DNA of 64,000 nucleotides. Origin: Neoroseomonas terrae (lineage in GTDB: Bacteria > Pseudomonadota > Alphaproteobacteria > Acetobacterales > Acetobacteraceae). Below, in pieces: positions 47,975 to 56,221 of this stretch. The notes under the pieces were generated by a model. It was not told the DNA's origin, did no database searches, and was given only the letters and a program-made list of their open reading frames with translations. The first letter of the stretch is position 1; each line of letters opens with the position of its first letter. The translations under genes and the position numbers were made by a program. Location of the stretch: NCBI RefSeq assembly GCF_018129025.1, contig NZ_JAAEDI010000002.1, forward strand, positions 124,001 to 188,000, read 5' to 3'.

Positions 47975-48646
47975 ATGAGCCGCCGGCAGCTTGAAGTGAC
48001 GCCCGACCTGGTGATCCGCGCCTATGCCGCCGGCGTATTCCCGATGGCGGAAAGCCGCGGCTCGGACCGGATGTATTGGCTGGACCCGGCGCTGCGGGGG
48101 GTGCTGCCGCTCGATGGCGGATTCCATCTGTCGCGGCGGCTGCGGCGCACGGCGTTGTCGGACCGCTTCACCGTCACGGCGGACAAGGACTTCGCCGGGG
48201 CGATCCGCGGCTGCGCCGAACCGGCGCCGGGGCGGAGCGATACCTGGATCAGCGACGAGATCGAGCGGCTGTTCGTGGAACTGCATCGGCGCGGCTTCGC
48301 CCATTCGGTGGAGACCTGGCTGGACGGGCGGCTGGTCGGCGGGCTGTACGGGGTGGCGCTTGGTGGGGCGTTCTTCGGGGAAAGCATGTTCTCCCGCGTG
48401 ACGGACGCCTCGAAGGTCGCGCTGGTGCATCTTGTGGCGCGGCTGCGGCTGTGCGGCTTCGTGCTCTGCGACACGCAGTTCCTGACGGCGCATCTGGCGC
48501 GCTTCGGCACGGTCGAGATCCCCAAGGCGGAGTACAAGGCGCGTCTGGCGGCGGCCCTCGAGGTTCCGGCGCGCTGGGTGGCGACGCTGGCGGACGAGGT
48601 CGTGGCGGCGGAGATCCGTGCCCTGCGGGATGGCGCGCAGGAATAG
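47975..48646 (+). CDS. aat: Leucyl/phenylalanyl-tRNA--protein transferase
   Basis: A 223-aa transferase that adds Leu or Phe from aminoacyl-tRNA to proteins beginning with Arg or Lys, marking them for the ClpS/ClpAP N-degron pathway. Recognised by VIRAYAAGVFPMAESR, MYWLDPALRGVLPLD, WISDEIERLFVELHRRGFAHSVETW and GGAFFGESMFSRVTDASKVALVHL. The ATG at 47975 gives the typical N-terminus MSRRQLEVTPDLV with a weak GCAGG ten bases before; a GTG at 47939 that overlaps the Lrp stop is the alternative. clpS/clpA are not in the window. Confidence 0.94.
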   Translation: MSRRQLEVTPDLVIRAYAAGVFPMAESRGSDRMYWLDPALRGVLPLDGGFHLSRRLRRTALSDRFTVTADKDFAGAIRGCAEPAPGRSDTWISDEIERLFVELHRRGFAHSVETWLDGRLVGGLYGVALGGAFFGESMFSRVTDASKVALVHLVARLRLCGFVLCDTQFLTAHLARFGTVEIPKAEYKARLAAALEVPARWVATLADEVVAAEIRALRDGAQE

Positions 48647-48722
48647 TCGCCGGGGCGTGTCACAGCGGCGGGCGCTACCTCGTCCTGTCTTCGGAAGCCA
48701 ACCGGATGCAGGAGAAGCACCG

Positions 48723-49181
48723 ATGACCACCCGACTGAACCATTGGACCGCCGCGCCGAAGGTGATGCAGGCCATGATGGCGCTCGAGAAGGCGAGCCGC
48801 AGCAACGGCCTGGAGCACAGCCTGCTGGAACTGGTGAAGACCCGCGCCTCGATCATCAACCGCTGCGCCTTCTGCCTGGACATGCACACGCGCGAGGCGC
48901 GGGCGGCGGGCGAGACTGAGGAGCGGCTGATCATGCTCGCCGCCTGGGAGGAAGCGACCTGCTACACGCCGCGCGAGCGTGCCGCGCTGGCCTGGGTCGA
49001 TGCTCTGACGCGCCTCGCCGAGACGGGCGCGCCGGATGCGGCCTTCGAGGCGATGGCGGCCGAGTTCAGCGCGGAGGAGCAGGTGGCGCTGACGCTGGCG
49101 ATCGTGACGATCAATGGCTGGAACCGCTTCGCTGTCGGCTTCCGGGCGGAGCCGGCGCGCGGCGGCAAGGTGGCAGCCTGA
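48723..49181 (+). CDS. Carboxymuconolactone decarboxylase / AhpD-like protein
   Basis: A 152-aa AhpD-fold protein. The redox-type motif is CAFCLDMHTREAR (CxxC plus His) near residue 50, as in alkylhydroperoxidase AhpD and related thiol peroxidases. AGGAGA precedes the ATG at 48723. Its stop overlaps the start of an ECF41 sigma factor gene as TGATG. Carboxymuconolactone decarboxylase-type proteins are the characteristic neighbours of ECF41 sigma factors and are probably their regulated targets. The name reflects the fold, not a role in aromatic breakdown. Confidence 0.88.
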   Translation: MTTRLNHWTAAPKVMQAMMALEKASRSNGLEHSLLELVKTRASIINRCAFCLDMHTREARAAGETEERLIMLAAWEEATCYTPRERAALAWVDALTRLAETGAPDAAFEAMAAEFSAEEQVALTLAIVTINGWNRFAVGFRAEPARGGKVAA

Positions 49182-50047
49182 TGTCGGGCGCCGCGGCTGG
49201 GGCGGAAGCCTTCCTCGCCGCCCGGCCGCGGCTGCGGGCGCTGGCGTACCGCTTCCTCGGTTCCATGGCGGATGCCGAGGATGTGGTGCAGGCCGCCTGG
49301 CTGCGCTGGGCGGAGGCGGACCGGGAGAGCGTCGGCGATGCGGAGGGCTATCTGCGCCGCATCGTCGCCCGGCTGTGCCTGGACGAGCTGAAATCCGCCC
49401 GTCGCAGGCGCGAGACCTATGTCGGGCCGTGGCTGCCGGAGCCGGTGGTGGAGACCGATCCGCTCGCCGGCCAGGCGGCGGCGGAAGAGGTGTCGGTCGC
49501 GCTGATGCTCGCGCTGGAACGGCTGTCGCCGCTGGAACGCGCCGCCTTCCTGCTGCACGACGTGTTCGGCGGGAAGTCCGAGGAGGTGGCGACGACGCTG
49601 GGGCGGACGCCGGCGGCGGTGCGGCAGCTCGCGGCCCGGGCGCGGGCGCATGTGCAGGAGGCGCGGCCGCGCTTCCCGGTGACGCCGGAGGAGGGGCGGC
49701 GCATCGCGGGCGCGTTCCGATCGGCGATGGAGACCGGAAACGGCGAGGCGCTGCAGCGGCTGCTGGCTGAGGATGCCGTGCTTCGAGCTGATGGCGGCGG
49801 TGTCGCGCGGGCGGCGACCAGGCCGTTGCTTGGGGCCAGCCGCATCGCCCGGTTCTTTGCCGGCCTCGCGCGGAAGGGGCGTCTCGGGCACCACCACGAG
49901 ATGGCGTGGATTAACGGCCTGCCCGGCTATGTGACGCGGTTCGAGGACGGGTCGATGCAGACGATGGCGTTGGAGATTGAGGCTGGGGCGATCCGGGCCG
50001 TGTATGTGGTGCGGAATCCGGAGAAGCTGCGGGGGCTGCTAGGCTGA
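49181..50047 (+). CDS. ECF41-group RNA polymerase sigma factor with SnoaL-like C-terminal domain
   Basis: A 288-aa extracytoplasmic-function sigma factor. Sigma2 (RFLGSMADAEDVVQAAWLRW, residues 25-43) and sigma4 (LERLSPLERAAFLLHDVFG, then EEVATTLGRTPAAVRQLAARAR) are joined by a linker with WLPEP at 84-88. After sigma4 comes a 120-residue SnoaL-like extension carrying DGGG at 204-207 and RNPEKL near the C-terminus. WLPEP, DGGG and NPDKL-type motifs define ECF41, which has no anti-sigma factor and instead is regulated by its own extension. Translational coupling to the CMD gene fits the group. The signal is unknown. Confidence 0.9.
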   Translation: MSGAAAGAEAFLAARPRLRALAYRFLGSMADAEDVVQAAWLRWAEADRESVGDAEGYLRRIVARLCLDELKSARRRRETYVGPWLPEPVVETDPLAGQAAAEEVSVALMLALERLSPLERAAFLLHDVFGGKSEEVATTLGRTPAAVRQLAARARAHVQEARPRFPVTPEEGRRIAGAFRSAMETGNGEALQRLLAEDAVLRADGGGVARAATRPLLGASRIARFFAGLARKGRLGHHHEMAWINGLPGYVTRFEDGSMQTMALEIEAGAIRAVYVVRNPEKLRGLLG

Positions 50048-50076
50048 GTCGGAGCGAGGCTTTCCGCTCCGGCCCC

Positions 50077-50511
50077 CTAGTGCCACTCGGCCAATTCGAC
50101 AGTCACGCCTTCTGGTCCGTCGAGGAAGACCAGCTTCCTGGAATGGAAATCCATGATCTCGTTGCGGGTGTGGAAGCCGAGCGCTTTGAGCTTGGCCACT
50201 TCGGCCTCGACGTCGTCCACTGCGAAGCAGATGTGGTTCATGCCGAGCTTGTTCAGGTCGCGGATATGCGGGTCGGGCAGGCGATCAGGGTGCCAATAGT
50301 GCAGGAGCTGAATCTCGGTCCGCGGGGAGGCGTCGTCCAGCACCAGCGTTACATGATCAGCCTTAATGCCGGGGACACCCATGTAGGAGCCGAAGGGCTC
50401 GCCTTCGATGACGACGGCCTGGGCCTCGCTGAAGCCCAGCGCGACGAAGAAGGCCTTCGCCTTCGGGAGATCCCGGACGACGATCGTCAGATGGTCGAAA
50501 TGCCGCAGCAT
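50077..50511 (-). CDS. VOC family protein (glyoxalase/bleomycin resistance fold)
   Basis: A 144-aa vicinal-oxygen-chelate protein. Two beta-alpha-beta-beta-beta modules are visible: FDHLTIVVRDLPKAKAFFVALGF and MNHICFAVDDVEAEVAKLKALGFHTRNEI, with likely metal ligands His7, a Glu in the first module (TEIQLLHYW), His in MNHICF and Glu in VTVELAEWH. Could be a glyoxalase, isomerase or dioxygenase; no partner genes indicate which. Convergent with the sigma factor gene. Confidence 0.85.
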   Translation of the reverse strand: MLRHFDHLTIVVRDLPKAKAFFVALGFSEAQAVVIEGEPFGSYMGVPGIKADHVTLVLDDASPRTEIQLLHYWHPDRLPDPHIRDLNKLGMNHICFAVDDVEAEVAKLKALGFHTRNEIMDFHSRKLVFLDGPEGVTVELAEWH

Positions 50512-50635
50512 GTTGGGCTCGCCCTACTTGTTGCGATTTCGTTTTAAGAGGCCGCCGCTCCGCGAGCAATACTGCGGCGATCGTGCACGCCCGCCACGCC
50601 ACGCGCCCGTCCAACAGACAGAAAAAGGAGGGGGT

Positions 50636-50657
50636 TCGGGGGAGTTCTCTCCCCCGA
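50636..50657 (-). terminator. Intrinsic-like terminator after thiG
   Basis: In the thiG direction: TCGGGGGAG-AGAA-CTCCCCCGA, nine perfect pairs, followed ten bases on by a T-run (50622-50626 on the minus strand). The stem begins 11 bases past the thiG stop. Confidence 0.7.
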
Positions 50658-50667
50658 CCTTGAGCTT

Positions 50668-51465
50668 CTAGCGGATAAGCCCGGTCATCGGGCTCGACGC
50701 ATCCGCCTGGTAATTCCACGGCATCCGGCCCGCGAGGAACGCGTCTCGACCGGCCTCGACCGCAGCCTTCATCGCGACCGCCATCCGCACCGGGTCCTTC
50801 GCGTGCGCGATGGCGGAGTTCAGCAGCACCGCGTCGCAGCCCAGTTCCATCGCCTTCGCCGCATCCGACGCCGTGCCGATGCCCGCATCCACCAGCACCG
50901 GCACCTTCGCGTTCTGCTTGATGGAGCGGATCATGAAGGGGTTGGTCAGCCCGAGCCCCGACCCGATCGGCGCGCCGAGCGGCATGATGGCGACGCAGCC
51001 GAGATCTTCGAGCTTCTTCGCTGCGACCGGGTCATCCGCGCAGTAGACCATCACCTCGAAGCCATCGGAGATCAGAGCCTTGGCGGCTTCGAGGGTGCCT
51101 TCCATGTCGGGGTACAGATACGGCGGCGGGCCGAGGACCTCGAGCTTCACGAGGTTCCAGCCGCCGGCTTCGCGCGCCAGGCGCAGGGTGCGCACGGCCT
51201 CGTTCGCCGTGTGACAGCCGGCGGTGTTGGGCAGGTAGGTGTAGTCCTTGGGCGAGACGAAATCCTGCAGCATCGGCGCGTTGGGGTCGGAGAGGTTCAC
51301 CCGGCGCACGGCCACGGTGACGATCTCGGCGCCCGAGGCGGCGATCGCCGCGGCTGTTTCCTCAAGCGACTTGTAGCGGCCGGTGCCGACGATGAGGCGG
51401 GAGCGGAAGCGGCGGCCTGCGACCTCCCAGCTGTCGTCGCCCATCGCTGCGGGGGTTCCGTCCAT
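50668..51465 (-). CDS. thiG: Thiazole synthase
   Basis: A 265-aa TIM-barrel enzyme that forms the thiazole phosphate of thiamine from 1-deoxy-xylulose-5-phosphate, dehydroglycine and ThiS-thiocarboxylate. Key segments: [34 protein letters not shown] with the Schiff-base lysine, [35 protein letters not shown] and [22 protein letters not shown]. It begins four bases after the thiS stop. thiC, thiE and thiO are not present in the window. Confidence 0.95.
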   Translation of the reverse strand: MDGTPAAMGDDSWEVAGRRFRSRLIVGTGRYKSLEETAAAIAASGAEIVTVAVRRVNLSDPNAPMLQDFVSPKDYTYLPNTAGCHTANEAVRTLRLAREAGGWNLVKLEVLGPPPYLYPDMEGTLEAAKALISDGFEVMVYCADDPVAAKKLEDLGCVAIMPLGAPIGSGLGLTNPFMIRSIKQNAKVPVLVDAGIGTASDAAKAMELGCDAVLLNSAIAHAKDPVRMAVAMKAAVEAGRDAFLAGRMPWNYQADASSPMTGLIR

Positions 51466-51469
51466 GGTC

Positions 51470-51682
51470 TCAGCCTCCGCCGATGAAGTGCACGATTTCC
51501 AGACGATCGCCGGCGGCGAGCGCGACCGTGGGATAGGTCGAGCGCGGCACGATTTCCTCGTTCCGTTCGACCGCGACCTTGCGCGTGTCGAGGCCGATGG
51601 CGCGGAGCAGGGCGGCGAGGGACTCGCCGGGGGCGATCTCCCGCGCCTCTCCGTTTACGGTGATGGCAATCGTCTTGGACAT
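51470..51682 (-). CDS. thiS: Sulfur carrier protein ThiS
   Basis: A 70-aa ubiquitin-like sulfur carrier ending in the required Gly-Gly (FIGGG), the site of adenylation and thiocarboxylation. The N-terminal [20 protein letters not shown] and the central [15 protein letters not shown] are typical. It provides sulfur to ThiG, whose gene follows by four bases. The leader between thiS and aroQ (51683-51816) shows no TPP riboswitch pattern that I can recognise. Confidence 0.93.
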   Translation of the reverse strand: MSKTIAITVNGEAREIAPGESLAALLRAIGLDTRKVAVERNEEIVPRSTYPTVALAAGDRLEIVHFIGGG

Positions 51683-51816
51683 GATGGGGCGGAATGTGGC
51701 GAAGGGTTGGGGCGGCGGCAAGCCGGGTGGCCCGCATGGCAGGGGTGCCCCGCCGCTTGCCCCCCCCAAACCGCCCGTGCTAGCCCACCACGCCCTGTTT
51801 TCCGCCGGAATCGCCC

Positions 51817-52269
51817 GTGACACCCCCCCTGATCGTCGTGCTGAACGGCCCGAACCTCAACATGCTCGGCGTGCGCGAGCCGGAGAAATACGGCACCGCC
51901 ACGCTGGACGACGTCGAGGCGCTGTGCGCCGAGACGGCCGATGCGTTCGGCCTGGCGATCGATTTCCGCCAGACGAATTCCGAAGGGGAACTGGTGACCT
52001 GGGTGCAGGAATGCCGGGGCCGGGCAGCCGGGATCATCATCAATCCTGCCGGGTACACCACCACCTCGATCGCCGTGATGGACGCGCTGCTGACTGTCGA
52101 CGTGCCGGTCATCGAGGTGCACATCACGAATATCCACCGCCGGGAGGAATTCCGGCATCACAGCTTTATCTCCAAGGCGGCGACCGGGGTCATCTGCGGG
52201 CTGGGGGTGGCGGGCTATGCGCTCGCCATGCGCGCCATGGCCGATCTGGTCGAGCAGGACGAGGAATGA
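51817..52269 (+). CDS. aroQ: 3-Dehydroquinate dehydratase, type II
   Basis: A 150-aa type II dehydroquinase of the shikimate pathway. Catalytic residues are visible: LNGPNLNMLGVREPEKYG (Arg and Tyr), FRQTNSEGELV, INPAGYTTTSIA (Asn) and EVHITNIHRREEFRHHS (His). It starts with GTG at 51817; no ATG in the correct place exists and the following PPLIVVLNGPN matches the family start. It overlaps the accB start, so it leads an aroQ-accB-accC operon, an order common in alphaproteobacteria. Confidence 0.95.
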   Translation: MTPPLIVVLNGPNLNMLGVREPEKYGTATLDDVEALCAETADAFGLAIDFRQTNSEGELVTWVQECRGRAAGIIINPAGYTTTSIAVMDALLTVDVPVIEVHITNIHRREEFRHHSFISKAATGVICGLGVAGYALAMRAMADLVEQDEE

Positions 52270-52733
52270 TGGGCAACTTCATCGAATTCGACGCGGCGGC
52301 GATTCGCGAACTGGCGCAGATCCTGCGTGAGACGGACCTGACCGAGATCGAGCTGGTGGACGGCGAGGCCCGGCTGCGGGTGGTGCGGCAGGCGCTGGTG
52401 GCCGCATCCGTGGTGGCGCCGGTTGCCGGGGCGGCGCCGGTGGTCGCGCCGGTCGTCGCGGCGGGGCCCGCGCCGGTCGTGGCAGCCGATGCCGACCATC
52501 CGGGCGCGGTCGTCAGCCCCATGGTGGGCGTCGTCTACTTGGCGCCGGAACCGGGTGCTGCGCAGTTCGTCACGGTCGGGGCCAAGGTCTCGCAGGGCCA
52601 GACGCTGCTGCTGATCGAGGCGATGAAGACCTTCAACCAGATCAAGGCGCCGCGCGCGGGCACCGTGACGCGCATCCTGGTCGAGAGCGGCATGCCGGTC
52701 GAGTACGGCGAGCCGCTGATCATCATCGAATAG
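52269..52733 (+). CDS. accB: Acetyl-CoA carboxylase biotin carboxyl carrier protein
   Basis: A 154-aa BCCP. The N-terminal segment (FIEFDAAAIRELAQILRETDLTEIEL) is followed by an Ala/Val/Pro linker (residues about 45-75) and a biotinyl domain with VSPMVGVVYLAPEPGA and the biotinylation site IEAMKTFNQI. Two adjacent ATGs (52266, 52269) are possible starts. It carries CO2 from AccC to the carboxyltransferase for malonyl-CoA synthesis. Seven bases separate it from accC. Confidence 0.95.
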   Translation: MGNFIEFDAAAIRELAQILRETDLTEIELVDGEARLRVVRQALVAASVVAPVAGAAPVVAPVVAAGPAPVVAADADHPGAVVSPMVGVVYLAPEPGAAQFVTVGAKVSQGQTLLLIEAMKTFNQIKAPRAGTVTRILVESGMPVEYGEPLIIIE

Positions 52734-52740
52734 TCCCGCC

Positions 52741-54087
52741 ATGTTCGGGAAAGTTCTGATCGCGAACCGCGGCGAGATTGCGCTGCGGGTCCACCGCGCC
52801 TGTCAGGAGATGGGCATCCGCACCGTCGCCGTGCATTCCACGGCGGATGCGACGGCGATGCATGTGCGCCTTGCGGATGAGAGTGTCTGCATCGGGCCGC
52901 CTGCGGCGCGCGATTCCTATCTGAACGTCGCGGCCATCCTGTCGGCCGCGACGATTACCGGCGCGGATGCGGTGCATCCCGGCTACGGCTTCCTTTCCGA
53001 GAACGCGCGCTTTGCGGAAATGGTCGAGGCGCACGGGCTGAAGTTCATCGGCCCGACGCCCGACCACATCCGCATGATGGGCGACAAGATCGCGGCGAAG
53101 GATGCCATGCGGCGGCTGGACGTGCCGCTGGTCCCCGGTTCGCCCGGCGCGCTGGAATCGCTGGAGGAAGCGCGCGCGGTCGCAGACCAGATCAAGTACC
53201 CCGTGCTGATCAAGGCCGCCGCCGGCGGTGGCGGGCGCGGGATGAAGGTGGCGCGCAGCGCGGATGAGCTGGAGGAGGCCTGGCGCGTCGCGCGCGCGGA
53301 GGCCAAGGCCGCCTTCGGCGACGACAGCGTCTATATGGAGAAGTATCTCGACCGGCCGCGGCATATCGAGCTGCAGGTGCTGGCCGACACCCACGGCAAT
53401 GTCGTGCATTTCGGGGAACGCGACTGTTCCCTGCAGCGCCGGCACCAGAAGCTGGTGGAAGAAGCGGGCAGCCCGGTCCTTTCCGCCGCGGATCGCGAGG
53501 CACTCGGCGCCCGCGTCACGGCGGGGCTGGCGAAGCTGGGCTACCGCAATGCCGGGACGCTGGAATTCCTGTGGCAGGACGGGCAGTTCGCCTTCATCGA
53601 GATGAACACCCGCCTGCAGGTCGAACATCCGGTGACCGAGATGGTCTGCGGCATCGACCTGGTGAAGGAACAGATCCGCATCGCCGCGGGCGAACCGCTC
53701 GGCTACGGCCAGAAGGACGTCGCCTTCGCCGGCCATGCGATCGAATGCCGCATCACCGCCGAGGATCCCGAGACCTTCGCGCCCAGCCCCGGCCGGGTGA
53801 ACACCTATCACGCGCCGGGCGGGCTCGGCGTCCGCGTCGATAGCGCGCTGTATTCGGGCTATACGGTGCCGCCGCACTACGACAGCCTGGTTGCCAAGCT
53901 GGTGGTGCATGCGCCGTCGCGGCCCGAGGCCATCGCGCGGATGCGGCGCGCGCTGAACGAGATGGTCGTCGCGGGAATCCGCACTACATTGCCGCTGCAC
54001 CAGGCGGTGATGGACGATCCGGAATTCCAGTCCGGGGAATACACCATCCACTGGCTGGAGCGCTTCGTCGCGACCCGACAGGGCTGA
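52741..54087 (+). CDS. accC: Acetyl-CoA carboxylase biotin carboxylase subunit
   Basis: A 448-aa ATP-grasp enzyme that carboxylates biotin on AccB. Seen: [39 protein letters not shown], the ATP-binding [31 protein letters not shown] and [16 protein letters not shown]. Length and motifs are those of stand-alone AccC, not a fused propionyl-CoA carboxylase. Its stop is only seven bases before the guanidine-II riboswitch, so that riboswitch leader may be reached by read-through or by a promoter within accC. Confidence 0.97.
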   Translation: MFGKVLIANRGEIALRVHRACQEMGIRTVAVHSTADATAMHVRLADESVCIGPPAARDSYLNVAAILSAATITGADAVHPGYGFLSENARFAEMVEAHGLKFIGPTPDHIRMMGDKIAAKDAMRRLDVPLVPGSPGALESLEEARAVADQIKYPVLIKAAAGGGGRGMKVARSADELEEAWRVARAEAKAAFGDDSVYMEKYLDRPRHIELQVLADTHGNVVHFGERDCSLQRRHQKLVEEAGSPVLSAADREALGARVTAGLAKLGYRNAGTLEFLWQDGQFAFIEMNTRLQVEHPVTEMVCGIDLVKEQIRIAAGEPLGYGQKDVAFAGHAIECRITAEDPETFAPSPGRVNTYHAPGGLGVRVDSALYSGYTVPPHYDSLVAKLVVHAPSRPEAIARMRRALNEMVVAGIRTTLPLHQAVMDDPEFQSGEYTIHWLERFVATRQG

Positions 54088-54093
54088 CGAATG

Positions 54094-54144
54094 GCGCCGG
54101 GGACGACCCCGGCGCGTCATTCAACAGGTGGGGACGACCCCGCC
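54094..54144 (+). promoter_or_regulatory. Guanidine-II (mini-ykkC) riboswitch upstream of sugE
   Basis: Two hairpins, each with an ACGA tetraloop, the defining feature of guanidine-II. P1 is GCGCCGGGG-ACGA-CCCCGGCGC (nine pairs); an 11-base linker follows; P2 is GGTGGGG-ACGA-CCCCGCC (seven pairs with one U-G). It lies 23 bases before the ATG of a SugE/Gdx guanidinium exporter, the classic target. A third stem (ACAGG/CCTGT, 54145-54166) encloses the GGGG ribosome site, giving a plausible way to block translation until guanidinium binds. Confidence 0.9.
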
Positions 54145-54167
54145 ACAGGACCGAAAGGGGACCTGTG

Positions 54168-54482
54168 ATGGGTTGGTTGTATCTGTTGGCCGCCGGATTG
54201 TCGGAGATCGGCTGGGCGGTCGGGCTGAAGTACACGGAAGGCTTCACGCGCCCGTTGCCGACCATACTGACCGTCGTGAGCATGATCGTGAGCCTGTTCC
54301 TGCTCGGGCTCGCGCTGCGCACGCTGCCGCTGGGCACCGCCTACGCGATCTGGACCGGGATCGGGACGGTGGGCACGGTGGTGCTGGGCATCGTGCTGTT
54401 CGGGGAAGCCGCGACGGCGATGCGGCTTGCCTGCGTCGGGCTGATCCTGGCGGGGATCGTCGGGCTGAAGCTGTCGGCGTGA
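54168..54482 (+). CDS. sugE: SMR-family guanidinium exporter SugE/Gdx
   Basis: A 104-aa four-helix small multidrug resistance protein. Glu13 in [20 protein letters not shown] is the essential proton/substrate residue; the [10 protein letters not shown] helix and the later [35 protein letters not shown] and C-terminal GLKLSA mark the SugE (Gdx) branch, as opposed to EmrE. These proteins exchange guanidinium for protons. The guanidine-II riboswitch directly upstream strongly supports this function. A GTG at 54165 is in frame, one codon upstream, but the ATG is preferred. Single subunit, so a homodimer is expected. Confidence 0.94.
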   Translation: MGWLYLLAAGLSEIGWAVGLKYTEGFTRPLPTILTVVSMIVSLFLLGLALRTLPLGTAYAIWTGIGTVGTVVLGIVLFGEAATAMRLACVGLILAGIVGLKLSA

Positions 54483-54491
54483 GGGGGCATC

Positions 54492-54514
54492 GGAGAGGGG
54501 CTCGGCCCCTCTCC
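54492..54514. terminator. Terminator hairpin after sugE
   Basis: GGAGAGGGGC-TCG-GCCCCTCTCC, ten perfect pairs, starting ten bases past the sugE stop and between convergent genes. It has the stem 1 sequence of the two-hairpin elements but no second stem. Confidence 0.65.
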
Positions 54515-54536
54515 ATCACGCGCGGAGGTCGGCGCC

Positions 54537-56120
54537 TCAGTTCGCCGGCTTGGCCGACATCGCCGTGGTGCGTTCGTCCATCCGCGCCTCATAGGCCACG
54601 CCGCGCCGCGCGGCCCAGAAGTTCACGAGCTGGAACAACGGCATCATCGCCTGGTCGTCCACGGTGACCATGCGCACCGCCTCGCGCAGCATGGCCTCGC
54701 GCTGCGTGTCGTCGAGCGTCGCGGCCGCGCGCTCGGTCAGCGAATCGAGCGCGGCGCTGGACCAGCGGGACGAGTTCGAGGCGCCGCGCCGGCGTTCGCG
54801 GTCATAGGTGCCGAAGATGTTGACCAGCATGTAGGATGCCTCGCCGGTCACGCTGCCCCACCCGCCCATGCGCATGTTGAACTCCTGCCGCGAGGTGCGG
54901 GCGGAGAAGGTGGACCAAGGCAGCGCCTGCACTTCCGTGCGCACGCCGATGCGCGCCCACATCTGCGCGACAGCCTGGCAGGTCCGCGCGTCGTTGGGAT
55001 AGCGGTCGTTGGGGCAGGACAGTGTCATGCGGAAGCCCTGCGGGAAGCCGGCCTCGGCCAGCAGGCGCCGCGCGCCTTCCGGGTCGTGCGGCGGCACGGG
55101 CACGTCCGAATTGAAGCCGAAGGCGCCTTCCGGCAGCCATTGGCCGGTCGGGCGCGCCGTGCCCTCCATCACGCGCTCCGCGAGGCCGGCGCGGTCGATC
55201 GCGATCGACATGGCGCGGCGGACCCGGACATCGTGGAACGGGTTGCGCGCCAGCGGCTGGCCGTTGTTGTCGGTCACCCACAGCGGGTTCTCGGTCCGGG
55301 AATAGTCGGGGATCAGGTAGATCAGCCGCAGGCCCTGGATATCGAACAGGCTGACGCGCGGCTCACGCCGCAGCCGGGCAATGTCCGAGGACGGCACCTG
55401 GTCGATGAGGTCCACATCGCCCGCCAGCAGCGCCGCGGTGCGGGAGGTGTCGTTGGCGATGAAGCGGTAGGAGACGCGCGCCCAGGGTTGCGGGCCGGCC
55501 CAGTAGCCGTCGTTGCGCACGAACTCGGTGCGGTCGCCGGACCGATAGGAGACCAGGCGGTACGGCCCGGTGCCGATCGCGGCCTGGCCGGAATTGTACT
55601 GTTCGGTCTCCGCGTCCGTGCCGGCGTGGCGGGAGATGATCTGGATCGAGGCCAGTTCGGTCGGCAGCAGCGGGTGGGGGGACGCGGTGTGGAAGCGGAC
55701 CGTCGTCGGATCGACCACCTCCACCCGGGTGATGGCGCGGATCAGCCCGGCGAAGGTGCCGGGGCTGTTGCGCACCGTGGGCACGCGCCCGATGGTGAAG
55801 GCGACGTCGTCAGCGGTGAAGTCGCGTCCGTCATGCCACTTCACGCCGGGGCGCAGCTTGAACTCCCATACGGTCGGCTCCACCGCGCGCCAGGATTCCG
55901 CGAGCATCGGGCGCAGGCGCGCCTGCGCATCCTGTTCCACCAGCCGGTCGAACAGATGCTGGGTCAGGCTGATGTTGGGCGAGGCGTTGTAGAAATGCGG
56001 ATCGAGCGAGGTGGGGGACCCGCCGATGCCGATCGTCAGCGGCTGCGCGGCAGCGGGCGCGGCGGCAACGAGGGTGACGGCTGCCGCGAAGGCGGCGCGC
56101 CGCAGGGTGGGGCGGATCAT
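54537..56120 (-). CDS. ABC transporter substrate-binding protein, family 5 (peptide/nickel type)
   Basis: A 527-aa DppA/OppA-type receptor with a signal peptide (MIRPTLRRAAFAAAVTLVAAAPAAAQ). Family core: TIGIGGSPTSLDPHFYNASPNISLTQHLFDRLVE, KLRPGVKWHDGRDFTADDVAFTI, LLAGDVDLIDQVPSSD and RRAMSIAIDRAGLAERVMEG. It is paralogous to the receptor encoded divergently and probably uses the same permease. Ligand unknown; peptides, glutathione and opines are possibilities. Its gene is transcribed away from the dpp-like operon across about 100 bases. Confidence 0.92.
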   Translation of the reverse strand: MIRPTLRRAAFAAAVTLVAAAPAAAQPLTIGIGGSPTSLDPHFYNASPNISLTQHLFDRLVEQDAQARLRPMLAESWRAVEPTVWEFKLRPGVKWHDGRDFTADDVAFTIGRVPTVRNSPGTFAGLIRAITRVEVVDPTTVRFHTASPHPLLPTELASIQIISRHAGTDAETEQYNSGQAAIGTGPYRLVSYRSGDRTEFVRNDGYWAGPQPWARVSYRFIANDTSRTAALLAGDVDLIDQVPSSDIARLRREPRVSLFDIQGLRLIYLIPDYSRTENPLWVTDNNGQPLARNPFHDVRVRRAMSIAIDRAGLAERVMEGTARPTGQWLPEGAFGFNSDVPVPPHDPEGARRLLAEAGFPQGFRMTLSCPNDRYPNDARTCQAVAQMWARIGVRTEVQALPWSTFSARTSRQEFNMRMGGWGSVTGEASYMLVNIFGTYDRERRRGASNSSRWSSAALDSLTERAAATLDDTQREAMLREAVRMVTVDDQAMMPLFQLVNFWAARRGVAYEARMDERTTAMSAKPAN

Positions 56121-56221
56121 GGTCGGTTGCTCCGGCAGTGGTTCGTTACGGGCCGTAGCCTAGCGGCGACTTGAACGGGCTGCTACAAGACGGCGTCTGG
56201 GACGAAATGTGGGGAAACAAA

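Noticed and set aside
51683-51816. TPP riboswitch upstream of thiS-thiG
   Set aside because: Looked for the CTGAGA-type and ACCTGA-type conserved segments on the minus strand and found neither; the spacer is only about 130 bases shared with aroQ.
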